A DNA stretch of 64,000 nucleotides, taken from Bacteroidales bacterium. GTDB lineage: Bacteria; Bacteroidota; Bacteroidia; Bacteroidales; P3. The position numbers and the translations under genes are program-made. This document shows positions 28,112-37,400 of the stretch, piece after piece (within the stretch, counting starts at the first letter, position 1; every line of letters begins with the position of its first letter). The notes under the pieces are model-generated. The model saw only the letters and a program-made list of their open reading frames with translations, had not been told where the DNA came from and did no database searches. Location: positions 23,220 to 87,219 of the forward strand of contig JAIKVZ010000009.1 in NCBI GenBank assembly GCA_024685285.1. Reading direction: 5' to 3'.

Positions 28112-30502
28112 ATGAGAAAAACAAAAAAAATCGAAGCAGATACAGACGATATCGTTCGTGATTTCTTTATGAATTACGAAGAGGATGTCATTGTAGAACG
28201 TCAGAAAAGTTCTAATCCAATAATTGACAAATTATTAAACAATGCTTCCAAAAGGGGCACCGGAAAGGGATATCCTGACTTAATTATTCAGTATAAACAC
28301 GATAAGAATTTCATTATCGTAATTGAAAATAAACCCGATAAGATATATCACGAAAGCGAAAACCATAATCTATATGATAAATATGCTGTAGATGGTGCTC
28401 TTCTTTATGCTTCATACCTATCAAAATCATTCGATGTACTAGCCATTGCTATTAGTGGAGTAGAAAAAGATGATTTGAAGGTTTCTCATTACTTACACCT
28501 CAAGGACGAGCCTCGCCCATTTCAGTATTTTGGTGACAAACTTCTTAGCCCCAACAATTATTATTCTGGATTAACTAAGTCGGAAGAGAAAAAACGTCAG
28601 GATTATGACAAACTCCTAGATTATACTCGGATACTAAACACCAAACTCCATCAAATGAATATTGATGAGGCCGAAAGATGTATCCTTGCAAGTTGTATTC
28701 TTTTAGCGCTTAGGTTACCTCATTTTAAAACCTATTATAAGACTGAGGATAATCAAAAAATACTCGCCTCTCACATGATTAATGATGTGATGGATTGGTT
28801 CAAAAAGAAAAAAATCAGCGATGATAAGTATAAGGCCATTAGTTCAAAATACGCAACAATAGAAGGAATGTTTGCAAAAGAATCAGATCATAATTCACTT
28901 AGAGATCTGATTGAAGATATGGATACAAATATTGATGCGTTTGAAAAGACAAACCGTTATTACGACGTACTGGGACAACTGTATGTTGCCTTCCTAAGAT
29001 ATGCAAATACCAGTAATGACCTCGGCGTTGTACTTACACCAACACATATTACGGAATTCTTTACTGAAGTAGCAGGAATTAATATGAACTCAGTCGTATT
29101 TGATAACTGCACAGGGACATGTGGATTTTTAATCGCAGCCATGAGTAAGATGATTATTGATGCACAGGGAGATGATGACGCCATCAAATCAATCCAGAAA
29201 AATCAGCTTATCGGCATAGAACGGAATGATAAAATGTACTGTTTGGCTGCATCAAATATGGCCATACATGGAGATGGACAAACTCATATATATTTGGATA
29301 GTGGTCTTAACTCAAAACTTATAGCTGAAATAAAACGAGGTGTCAAGGATAAGGAAACCGGAAATGTATTCAAGCCGACGGTTGGTTTCCTAAACCCTCC
29401 GTACAAGTCTGATAAGAAAAAGGATATAGAAGAACTGGAATTTGTTAAATGGAATTTAGAGGCACTTGTTGAAGGAGGAACATGTGTGGCTATTGTCCCA
29501 ATGCAATGTGCTATAGCAGGTAGCCGAAATAAAAAAACATATGCCCTAAAAAAAGATTTACTCGAACAGCATACTCTTGAGGCAGTATTCTCTATGCCCG
29601 ATGAATTATTTTATAACTCGGATAAAAGCGTAGTAACATGCGTCATGGTCTTTACTGCTCATAAAAAGCATCAGGATGATAAGGATACCTTTTTTGGCTA
29701 CTTCAAAGATGATGGGTTTGAAAAGCGAAAAAAACTCGGCCGAATTGATGCACACGGTAAATGGCATAGTATCATGCAGGAGTGGCTTAAATTATATAGA
29801 AATAATACTAATGTATCTGGGATAAGTGTTAGTAAACATGTCTCAGCAAAGGACGAATGGTGTGCAGAGGCTTACATGGAAACCAATTATAAGTCTCTTA
29901 CAAAGCAAATGTTTATGGCTTCTGTTCGTAATTATATTAATTATAAAATCTTTTTTAATAAAAACACTAATGATATTATTTACGCACCAGTGCAGACTAC
30001 CCTATTGGAACTAAATACGGAAAAATGGAAAACATTTGTGTTGAGCGACAAAAAAAACGAAAAATGTTTATTTAAGATAAAAGGATCCAAAACAACACCA
30101 GTGTCGGAATTAGAACTTTGTGGCGAAGGTGACTACCCCTATGTCACAACGCAAGCAACCACTAATGGAGTAAAATGTTTTTATGACTACCATTCTGAAG
30201 AAGGTAGCTGTTTTACGATTGATAGTGCGGTGAAAGGATACTGTTCGTGGCACGAAGAACCGTTTTCTGCTTCAGATCATGTAGAGAAATTATTACCACA
30301 ATTTAAGTGCAATAATTACATTGCAATGTTTTTGGTGACTATAATTAACCTTGAACAATATAGGTATAACTATGGTTTAAAATGCAATCAAACGAGAATA
30401 AAAAACATTAAAATAAAATTGCCTATAGACCCTGATGGCAATCCAGACTGGCAGTTCATGGAGAATTACATCAAATCACTACCGTATTCAAAGAATCTAT
30501 AG
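28112..30502 (+). CDS. Single-chain restriction-modification-specificity enzyme (type IIG / N6-adenine methylase fusion)
   Basis: A 796-residue protein with three parts. Residues ~1-130 carry a PD-(D/E)xK-like nuclease signature (GYPDLIIQY with Asp56, IVIENK with Glu72 and Lys74). Residues ~270-560 form an N6-adenine methyltransferase: motif I-like VFDNCTGTCGFL around Asp331 and the catalytic NPPY at residues 428-431. Residues ~640-790 resemble one target-recognition domain of a type I HsdS subunit (GDYPYVTTQATTNGV ... NYGLKCNQTRIKNIKIKLPI). This layout fits type IIG enzymes, which methylate and cut with one polypeptide. The sequence is far richer in A and T than its neighbours, suggesting horizontal transfer. 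No separate hsdR, hsdM or hsdS is present. Confidence 0.85.
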   Translation: MRKTKKIEADTDDIVRDFFMNYEEDVIVERQKSSNPIIDKLLNNASKRGTGKGYPDLIIQYKHDKNFIIVIENKPDKIYHESENHNLYDKYAVDGALLYASYLSKSFDVLAIAISGVEKDDLKVSHYLHLKDEPRPFQYFGDKLLSPNNYYSGLTKSEEKKRQDYDKLLDYTRILNTKLHQMNIDEAERCILASCILLALRLPHFKTYYKTEDNQKILASHMINDVMDWFKKKKISDDKYKAISSKYATIEGMFAKESDHNSLRDLIEDMDTNIDAFEKTNRYYDVLGQLYVAFLRYANTSNDLGVVLTPTHITEFFTEVAGINMNSVVFDNCTGTCGFLIAAMSKMIIDAQGDDDAIKSIQKNQLIGIERNDKMYCLAASNMAIHGDGQTHIYLDSGLNSKLIAEIKRGVKDKETGNVFKPTVGFLNPPYKSDKKKDIEELEFVKWNLEALVEGGTCVAIVPMQCAIAGSRNKKTYALKKDLLEQHTLEAVFSMPDELFYNSDKSVVTCVMVFTAHKKHQDDKDTFFGYFKDDGFEKRKKLGRIDAHGKWHSIMQEWLKLYRNNTNVSGISVSKHVSAKDEWCAEAYMETNYKSLTKQMFMASVRNYINYKIFFNKNTNDIIYAPVQTTLLELNTEKWKTFVLSDKKNEKCLFKIKGSKTTPVSELELCGEGDYPYVTTQATTNGVKCFYDYHSEEGSCFTIDSAVKGYCSWHEEPFSASDHVEKLLPQFKCNNYIAMFLVTIINLEQYRYNYGLKCNQTRIKNIKIKLPIDPDGNPDWQFMENYIKSLPYSKNL

Positions 30503-30529
30503 CTTTAGCCCTATCTTATATTAAATGTG

Positions 30530-30565
30530 AAGAGGAGCCATCAGGCGTGACGGCTTCATTTTTTA
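30530..30565 (+). terminator. Probable terminator of the restriction-modification gene
   Basis: AGCCATCA and TGACGGCT form an eight-pair stem with one mismatch around a short loop, followed by a run of six T. Confidence 0.6.
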
Positions 30566-30575
30566 CAAATAAAAC

Positions 30576-30607
30576 TTGCCGGTGTCGGCAAAAAGTCGTA
30601 TCTTTGC
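30576..30607 (+). promoter_or_regulatory. Promoter with palindromic operator-like site
   Basis: The -7 box TATCTTTGC (30599-30607) is preceded about 20 bases by CTTG. The -33 region sits in a small palindrome TTGCCG-gtgt-CGGCAA (30576-30591). The sequence AAAACTTGCCG recurs at 30571 and 30622, flanking the -7 box and resembling a repressor-binding arrangement. It drives the truncated HTH frame at 30638. Confidence 0.5.
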
Positions 30608-30637
30608 AGCGTGTTTCTATAAAAACTTGCCGATAAG

Positions 30638-30739
30638 ATGGAGGATTTGTCTGTCATTCAATATGCCGAGAAATATGGCGTCAGCGAGCGTACCGCCAGA
30701 AACTACTGCGCTACAGGAAATTTCAAGATTACATACTGA
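30638..30739 (+). pseudogene. Truncated helix-turn-helix (excisionase/MerR-like) gene remnant
   Basis: A 33-codon frame beginning MEDLSVIQYAEKYGVSERTA and ending ATGNFKITY. It is the helix-turn-helix of an excisionase-like or Fic/filamentation-associated N-terminal domain, which normally continues with a wing. Here it stops right after the recognition helix. It has a good promoter 30 bases upstream and no downstream continuation in any frame that I could see. It is probably the leftover 5' end of an accessory gene deleted at this locus. Confidence 0.5.
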
Positions 30740-30843
30740 TTAATGAATTGGACAACAAGGGCTATATTAACACAACTCACACGTGGTTGTGGTGAAAAAT
30801 CACTTTTTGTTGCCGGATTGCCAGTAAAATCAAAATTTTTTCG

Positions 30844-30852
30844 TATCTTTGC
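30844..30852 (+). promoter_or_regulatory. -7 box of the nucleotide-sugar dehydrogenase promoter
   Basis: TATCTTTGC ends 9 bases before the first in-frame ATG (30862) and 21 before the better-placed ATG (30874). No clear -33 box. Confidence 0.6.
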
Positions 30853-30861
30853 AGCCGAAAT

Positions 30862-32154
30862 ATGACTATGACGATGAAGGATGTAAAGATTGCCGTTATC
30901 GGGCTTGGATATGTTGGGCTGCCGCTTGCCCGCCTGTTTTCTACGAAGTTTGAGACCATTGGTTTCGACATCAACACTAAGCGCGTCGACGCACTCATGG
31001 CCGGCCACGACGACACCCTTGAGGTGGGCGACGACCTGCTCAGGGACGCCATCGAGAACCACGGCTTCAGGTGCACATCGGATATTGAAGAGATACGCAA
31101 CTGCAATTTCTATGTTGTTGCCGTTCCCACTCCGGTCGACGAGAACAACCGCCCCGACATCAGGCCCTTGCGCGGCGCCAGCGAGACCGTGGGCAAGGTT
31201 ATAGGCAAAGGCGACGTGGTGGTGTACGAAAGCACCGTGTATCCCGGCGTTACCGAGGAGGAGTGCCTGCCCGTTGTGGAGCGCGTGTCGGGCCTACGAT
31301 TCAACATCGACTTCTACGCCGGCTACAGCCCCGAGCGTATCAACCCGGGCGACAAGACACACACAGTCGAGAAAATCAAGAAGGTAACCTCCGGTTCCAC
31401 GCCCGAAATAGCCGACTTTGTTGACGAGGTGTACAACAGCGTGCTGGTGAACGGGACCCACAAGGCCCCTACCATCAAGGTGGCAGAGGCCTCGAAGATT
31501 ATCGAGAACAGCCAGCGCGACGTGAACATTGCCTTCATGAACGAACTGGCCAAGATATTCAACGCCATGGATATCGACACCCACGACGTTATAGAGGCAG
31601 CCAGCAGCAAATGGAACTTCATCAAGCTCAGTCCCGGACTGGTGGGCGGCCACTGCATTAGCGTCGACCCCTACTACCTTATACAGAAGGCCCAGGTGTA
31701 TGGCGTGCTGCCGCGCGTGATGAGCAATGCCCGCCGCCTGAACGACGGCATGGGGGCCTATGTGGCCAACCAGACTATCAGGTGCATGAACAAGAAGGGC
31801 GTGATGGTGAAGGATGCCAAGATACTCATACTGGGCATCACCTTCAAAGAGAACTGCCCCGACATACGCAACACCAAGGTTGTGGACATATACCACACAC
31901 TGGCCGAATACACCGCCAACATCACCGTCTGCGACCCCTGGGCCAACCCCGAAGCTGTAAAAAGAGAATACGGCATAGAGATAGTGCCTGAACTGGCGGC
32001 ACTCAACGCCCAACGCCCCTTCGACGCCTGCATACTTGCCGTGGCCCATAATGAGTTTACGGGCTTGGACGTGCGACAGCTTATGAAAGAGAACGGCGTG
32101 GTGTACGACGTCAAGGGTGTACTGGACCGCGGCACCGTCGACGGCCGGCTGTAG
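30862..32154 (+). CDS. Nucleotide-sugar dehydrogenase (UDP-N-acetylhexosamine 6-dehydrogenase type)
   Basis: A 430-residue UDP-sugar dehydrogenase that oxidises the C6 alcohol to a uronic acid with two NAD+. The Rossmann motif VIGLGYVGLPLA, AVPTPVD, ENSQRDVNIAFMNE and the catalytic-Cys motif GGHCISVDPYYL (Cys265) are present. This wording matches the WbpA/WbpO/TviB branch acting on UDP-GlcNAc or UDP-GalNAc rather than UDP-glucose. Three ATGs lie within the first five codons; because of the promoter position, the third (30874) may be the real start. It stands alone, so the product presumably feeds a capsule or O-antigen locus elsewhere. Confidence 0.88.
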   Translation: MTMTMKDVKIAVIGLGYVGLPLARLFSTKFETIGFDINTKRVDALMAGHDDTLEVGDDLLRDAIENHGFRCTSDIEEIRNCNFYVVAVPTPVDENNRPDIRPLRGASETVGKVIGKGDVVVYESTVYPGVTEEECLPVVERVSGLRFNIDFYAGYSPERINPGDKTHTVEKIKKVTSGSTPEIADFVDEVYNSVLVNGTHKAPTIKVAEASKIIENSQRDVNIAFMNELAKIFNAMDIDTHDVIEAASSKWNFIKLSPGLVGGHCISVDPYYLIQKAQVYGVLPRVMSNARRLNDGMGAYVANQTIRCMNKKGVMVKDAKILILGITFKENCPDIRNTKVVDIYHTLAEYTANITVCDPWANPEAVKREYGIEIVPELAALNAQRPFDACILAVAHNEFTGLDVRQLMKENGVVYDVKGVLDRGTVDGRL

Positions 32155-32227
32155 CCTTGGTGGGTGAAAGATATTAGAGTTGGTTTTCTGTTTATTCCAG
32201 GCAAATCGCTACCGAGTGTTGCCAAAA

Positions 32228-32368
32228 TGTCAACTTGCTGAATTTCAGCGTATTATAATTTTGCACACAACGCAGTGATTATCAAGCCGTTGCATGGGTT
32301 AGGTTCGGGTTAAGGTCGGGTTGAGGTCGGGTCAACATCGGACACGCGCCAAAAGTTGCCGATGATTG
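32228..32368 (+). repeat. Dispersed intergenic repeat, copy 4
   Basis: Core at about 32297-32332, plus orientation, preceded by GCTGAATTTCAGC and GTGATTATCAAGCCGTT and followed by a diverged GCCGATG block (about 32356). It lies between two converging genes. Confidence 0.82.
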
Positions 32369-32440
32369 TGCGGTTGCGGGGCGACCTATGTATATCAAAA
32401 GGCAGGTAATCAAACAGTTGCTGGCGGTGTTGGCATCACA

Positions 32441-33052
32441 CTATTCGGCGTCGCGCTTGCGTTTGAACCACTCCACGAACTCGGGCAGGTCGTCGAGCGG
32501 GCGGAAGCCTTCCTTGAACGGCTCGTCGGGCACTGGGCATGTCTCGAGGTAGCCCACCAGCGTTGCGCAGTCGAACTCGCCCATTATGGCCTCGAGGGTT
32601 ACGTATGTGCCCACCAGCAAGTCGTCATCGTCGGCCACATGGTTTGGCAACGCCACCCGCAGTCCGAGGATGTCGGGTTCGGCCTCGTTTTCGAGTTGCA
32701 TGAAGTGCATCTTGGAGCTGTCGAAACTGTACTTGTCGAACCTTACCTTGACGGGTGTGCCGCAGGGTTGTTTGAAGGCCACAAACTCCCACCAGTCGAG
32801 GTCGGGGGCGCTGTCGACAAGCTCGACCACATAGAGGAAGAGGTCGGTGTCGCCCTCGGCGGTGAATGTGAGGGTGCGGCCGTTGGCTGTGGGTGCTCCG
32901 AGATCGAATGTAATGCCGTCGCGGTAGGCCGTGAGTTGCTGCTGCAGGTTTTCAAGCAGCGCGGTGCGCTCTGTGTCGTCGAAGTCGCCAAGGGTTATCA
33001 GTTGCTCGTTGTGGTCGGTGAACCACTGCCAGAATTTTTCGGTAGGTTGCAT
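32441..33052 (-). CDS. Conserved hypothetical cytoplasmic protein
   Basis: A 203-residue acidic protein without signal peptide or membrane segments. It opens MQPTEKFWQWFTDHNEQL and has a central WWEFVAFKQP segment and an acidic loop (VADDDDLLVGTY), ending PEFVEWFKRKRDAE. I recall similar hypothetical proteins in other bacteria but cannot name a domain with confidence. It is 17 bases downstream of umuC on the same strand and probably co-transcribed. Confidence 0.6.
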   Translation of the reverse strand: MQPTEKFWQWFTDHNEQLITLGDFDDTERTALLENLQQQLTAYRDGITFDLGAPTANGRTLTFTAEGDTDLFLYVVELVDSAPDLDWWEFVAFKQPCGTPVKVRFDKYSFDSSKMHFMQLENEAEPDILGLRVALPNHVADDDDLLVGTYVTLEAIMGEFDCATLVGYLETCPVPDEPFKEGFRPLDDLPEFVEWFKRKRDAE

Positions 33053-33069
33053 TGGTATGTGTTTGTGTA

Positions 33070-34257
33070 TTAAAGGTTTCCAAAGGTTACGGTTTCGTCG
33101 CCGAAACGGCTGTTGATAATGTCGGTCACAGCCATCAGGCGCCGGCGGCGCTCGTCGGCCTCGGCGTTGAAGAGGTCAAGTTGGCAGCTTTTGTCGTCGA
33201 CTATACCCGAGAGTACAACTCCAGCACGCTTGTACTGATAGCCCGGGCGGAACATGGAGTTGAGCAGCCCCACGGCGGCGGTAGCGATTGCGGGTGTGTC
33301 GGCGGTAGGCTTGTCGAACTTGGCCACTGCGTCGTTGCGATACTGCGGCAAGTCGTCGCGGTAGCGGTTGGTGTTGAGGAACACCGTCACTGTGCGGCAG
33401 AGGCTGTTTTGGCGGCGCAACTGCTCGGCGCAGCGCGAGGCAAAACGGGCCACCTCGTCGGAGAGTTCGTCGCGGCTGGTTATCATTGTGGCGAAGGTGT
33501 GGCTCTGCATTATTGATTTGCGGCGGTCGTGGCTCTCAAGCTGCGTGGCCTCGATGCCTTGCAGCTCCAAATAGGTATGCAGTCCGGCTGTGGTGAGCAG
33601 CTGTTCGACCTGCCGTTGCGGGAGGTGGACAAAATCGAGGGCTGACACCACCCCGAGAGCCGACAGCTTGCGGAAGGCCTGACGTCCCACACCCCACACC
33701 TCCTGGAGTGGGAGTTGGGCCAATGCCTGCTCGCGTTTTTCGGGAGGCAGGACACAAATGCCGTCGAAAGCCTTGTAGTGCTTGGCAAACCATGTGGCCG
33801 ATTTTGCCAAAGTGTTGGTTTGAGAGCATCCGCAGCCCACCGTTATGCCGCTGGTGGTGGTGATGAGGTTGCGCACCTTGGCAATGTAGCGGCGCAGCTC
33901 GGCGGGGTCGTCGAGCGGCAGGGTGCCGAAAAACTCGTCGACAGAATACTGCACAAAATCCTGCACTATGCCCTGGGCAACGACTTCGCTCATAATTTTG
34001 TGCGAAATGCGGCGGTATTTCTTATGGTCGGCCGGGCAGATAATAACGTTCTCGCGTCGCAATAGGTCGCGCACCTTGAACAAGGGTATGCCGCGTTTGA
34101 GCCCGATGGCTTTGGCCTCAGGCGTAAGGGCTAAAATCACTCCCCCACCCTGCTCGTTATCGTTGGCTACAACAAGAGGTTTGCCCGCCGTGCCCGGACG
34201 GGTGGCAACCTCGCATGAAGCGAAGTAGGAATTGCAGTCGATGTGCAGCCTGTACAT
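33070..34257 (-). CDS. umuC: Y-family DNA polymerase, UmuC type
   Basis: A 395-residue translesion polymerase. The N-terminal catalytic palm begins YRLHIDCNSYFASCE, with metal-binding Asp and steric-gate region, and SVDEFFGTL supplies the second acidic pair. An HhH/thumb region follows (VWGVGRQAFRKLSALG), and the tail carries QLDLF (about residues 359-363), a beta-clamp binding motif. ATG at 34257 matches the family start; the upstream in-frame ATG adds 19 residues unlike the family. No umuD lies next to it. A 10-base palindrome GTGTCGACAC lies 35 bases upstream and might be an operator. Confidence 0.88.
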   Translation of the reverse strand: MYRLHIDCNSYFASCEVATRPGTAGKPLVVANDNEQGGGVILALTPEAKAIGLKRGIPLFKVRDLLRRENVIICPADHKKYRRISHKIMSEVVAQGIVQDFVQYSVDEFFGTLPLDDPAELRRYIAKVRNLITTTSGITVGCGCSQTNTLAKSATWFAKHYKAFDGICVLPPEKREQALAQLPLQEVWGVGRQAFRKLSALGVVSALDFVHLPQRQVEQLLTTAGLHTYLELQGIEATQLESHDRRKSIMQSHTFATMITSRDELSDEVARFASRCAEQLRRQNSLCRTVTVFLNTNRYRDDLPQYRNDAVAKFDKPTADTPAIATAAVGLLNSMFRPGYQYKRAGVVLSGIVDDKSCQLDLFNAEADERRRRLMAVTDIINSRFGDETVTFGNL

Positions 34258-34353
34258 GGTTTTAGCATAACGCCAACAAGTCGATTTTATTGTGTCGACA
34301 CCATCCAAAAACAAAAAAATCGCCTCAAGAGGCTATAATAGAGAAAAAATGAG

Positions 34354-34361
34354 TATATTTG
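34354..34361 (+). promoter_or_regulatory. -7 box and direct repeats upstream of ileS
   Basis: TATATTTG lies 68 bases before the ileS ATG. An 11-base sequence GGCTATAATAG occurs twice, at 34331 and 34368, flanking the -7 box, next to a small hairpin GCCTC/GAGGC (34322-34333). No tRNA-like T-box was recognised. Confidence 0.45.
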
Positions 34362-34429
34362 TAGTTTGGCTATAATAGTGCCAACACGATTTAGTTGTCT
34401 CATTATCAGAAGAATAACACTATATATAA

Positions 34430-37400
34430 ATGAAATACAAAGAATATAAGCAGCTTAATTTGACCCAAATTGGCGACGAAGTGCGCCGTTACTGGGAGGA
34501 GAACGAGACTTTTGAACAGGGTCAGCGCCTGAGCGAGGGGCACCCATCGTATGTATTCTATGACGGACCTCCGTCGGCCAACGGCAAACCGGGCATCCAC
34601 CACGTCATGGCCCGCACAATCAAAGACGTATTCTGCCGCTACAAGGCTCAACAAGGGTTCCATGTAGAGCGCAAAGCCGGATGGGACACCCACGGTCTGC
34701 CGGTGGAACTCGGCGTAGAGAAAAACTTAGGCATAACCAAAGAAGATATTGGCAAGAAAATAAGTGTCGACGAATACAACCATGCCTGCCGTACCGAGGT
34801 GCTGAAATACAAAGACCTATGGGACGAGCTCACCAAACAGATGGGCTACTGGATTGACCTCAAGCACCCTTACATCACTTTCGACAATGACTATATAGAG
34901 ACACTCTGGTTCCTGCTCAAGAAACTGTATGACAAAGGCCTGCTATACAAAGGTTACACCATACAGCCCTACTCGCCTGCCGCCGGAACCGGTCTATCGA
35001 GTCACGAACTGAATATGCCGGGTTGCTATCGCGATGTTAAAGACACCACCTGCGTGGCAATGTTCAAGATTGATAATTCGGACCTGAAAATCGATAAGGT
35101 TTTTGGTTACAGATCTCAATGCCCGACATACGCCATAGCATGGACCACCACACCATGGACACTACCATCGAACACCGCCCTGTGCGTCGGCCCAACAATA
35201 GACTACGTTCTTATTGAGGCCACCCACCCCTACACCGAGCAACCTTGCAACATCATCATGGCCAAAGCCCTGATAGGCTCTATGTTCAAAGAGGAGCCCA
35301 AGGTTTTTGGGGAATGCAAAGGCCGCGACTTGGAGGGTATACGCTATGACCAGCTCATTCCTTGGGTGAAGCCCACTGGCAACGACGCGTTCAAAATTAT
35401 ATTGGGCGATTATGTCACCACCGAAGACGGCACCGGCATAGTCCACATAGCGCCTACTTTCGGTGCCGACGATGCCCGAGTGGCAAAGAAAGCAGGCATT
35501 GGCGAACTGTTACTCTTTGACCGCGATGGCAAACAAATGCCTATGGTAGACAAAAAAGGCCGCTTTGCCCCCATTGAGGACCTTGACCCCGAGTGGGTTG
35601 ATAAAAACGTAGACACTGCTACTTATAGCCAGTATGCCGGCAAATATGTCAAAAACGCTTACGACTCAACAAAAACCGATAAGGACATGAGTCTTGACGT
35701 GGAGATAGTGATAATGCTCAAAGGAGAGGGCAAACTCTTCAAGAGCGAGAAACACACCCACAGCTATCCACATTGTTGGCGTACAGACAAGCCTGTACTA
35801 TACTATCCGCTCGACAGCTGGTTTATTCGCACCACTGCCCTCAAAGAGCGCATGATAGAGCTCAACCGCACCATAAACTGGAAACCCGAAGCCACAGGTA
35901 CCGGCCGTTTCGGCAATTGGCTTGAAAACATTGTTGACTGGAACCTCTCACGTTCTCGCTACTGGGGCACTCCGCTGCCAATCTGGCGTACGGAGGATGG
36001 CAAGGAAGAAATATGCATTGGCAGCGTAGCCGAACTGCGCAAGGAGATTGACAAAGCCGTTGCCGCAGGACTGATGACCACGAATCCTTATGCTTCAGAC
36101 GATTACACCAAGTTTGATTTGCACAGGCCATATATCGACGACGTGGTTCTTGTTAGCCCCACCGGTCGCCCAATGCGTCGTGAACCGGATTTGATAGATG
36201 TGTGGTTTGACAGCGGAGCTATGCCCTATGCACAAATCCACTATATGGGTGGCGAGTTACGCCCCGACCAGTTCCCAGCCGACTTCATCGCCGAAGGTGT
36301 TGACCAAACTCGCGGCTGGTTCTACACACTGCACGCCATATCCACTATGTGCTTTGACTCGGTTGCATTCCGCAATGTCATATCCAACGGCTTAGTGCTT
36401 GACAAAAACGGCAACAAGATGAGCAAACGTCTCGGCAATGCCGTTGACCCGTTTGAGACACTTAGCAAATATGGTCCCGACGCCACACGTTGGTATATGA
36501 TTACTAATAGCCAGCCCTGGGACAACCTTAAATTCGATGTTGAGGGCGTTGACGAGGTTCGCCGCAAACTATTCGGCACTCTATACAACACATACTCATT
36601 CTTTGCCCTCTACGCAAATATTGACGGCTTTGACTACAGCCAGCCTGACATTGCCATCAGTGAACGCCCCGAGATTGACCGCTGGATACTTAGCGAACTC
36701 AACACCCTGATCAAAACTGTAGGCGAAGCTATGGATGACTACGAGCCGACACGTGCCGGCAGAGCCATCGGCACATTTGTCGACGCATACCTCAGCAACT
36801 GGTATGTACGACTCTGTCGCCGCCGTTTCTGGAAAGGTGAAATGACGCAAGACAAAATCTCGGCATACCAGACCCTCTATACCTGTTTGGAAATTCTATG
36901 CCGCTTGATGGCACCTATAGCACCGTTCTTCAGCGAGCGGGTATTCACCGACCTAAACAACGTTACCCACAAGCACAATGTCGCCAGTGTACACCACTTG
37001 AATTTCCCAGAGGTAGACGAAACCGCTATCGACAAGGCTCTTGAAGAACGTATGCAGTTGGCACAAAAGATATGCTCTATGGTACTCGGTCTACGCAAAA
37101 AGAGTAACTTGCGCGTAAGGCAGCCGCTGAGCCGTATTGTCATACCCGTGCACAACGAGGCCATGCGCAACCAGATCAGCAACGTGTCACACTTGATTTG
37201 CTCTGAACTGAATATCAAGCAGATTGAGTTTATTGGCGCCGACAATAACTTATTGGTCAAGAAAATCAAGCCTAACTTCAAAACCCTCGGTCCCCGCTAT
37301 GGCAAGGTTATGAAAGCCCTCGGCAATGCAATAATGGCCTTCAGTCAGGATCAAATCAACACCCTCGAGACCGACGGCCATTGCATTGTACCCGTAGAAG

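Noticed and set aside
27970..28112. The leader hairpin as a retron non-coding RNA
   Set aside because: No reverse transcriptase gene is nearby, and the following gene is a restriction-modification enzyme.
34292..34301. Palindrome GTGTCGACAC upstream of umuC as a LexA site
   Set aside because: A single 10-base palindrome is not enough, and I do not know a LexA consensus for this group that it matches. It is mentioned only under umuC.
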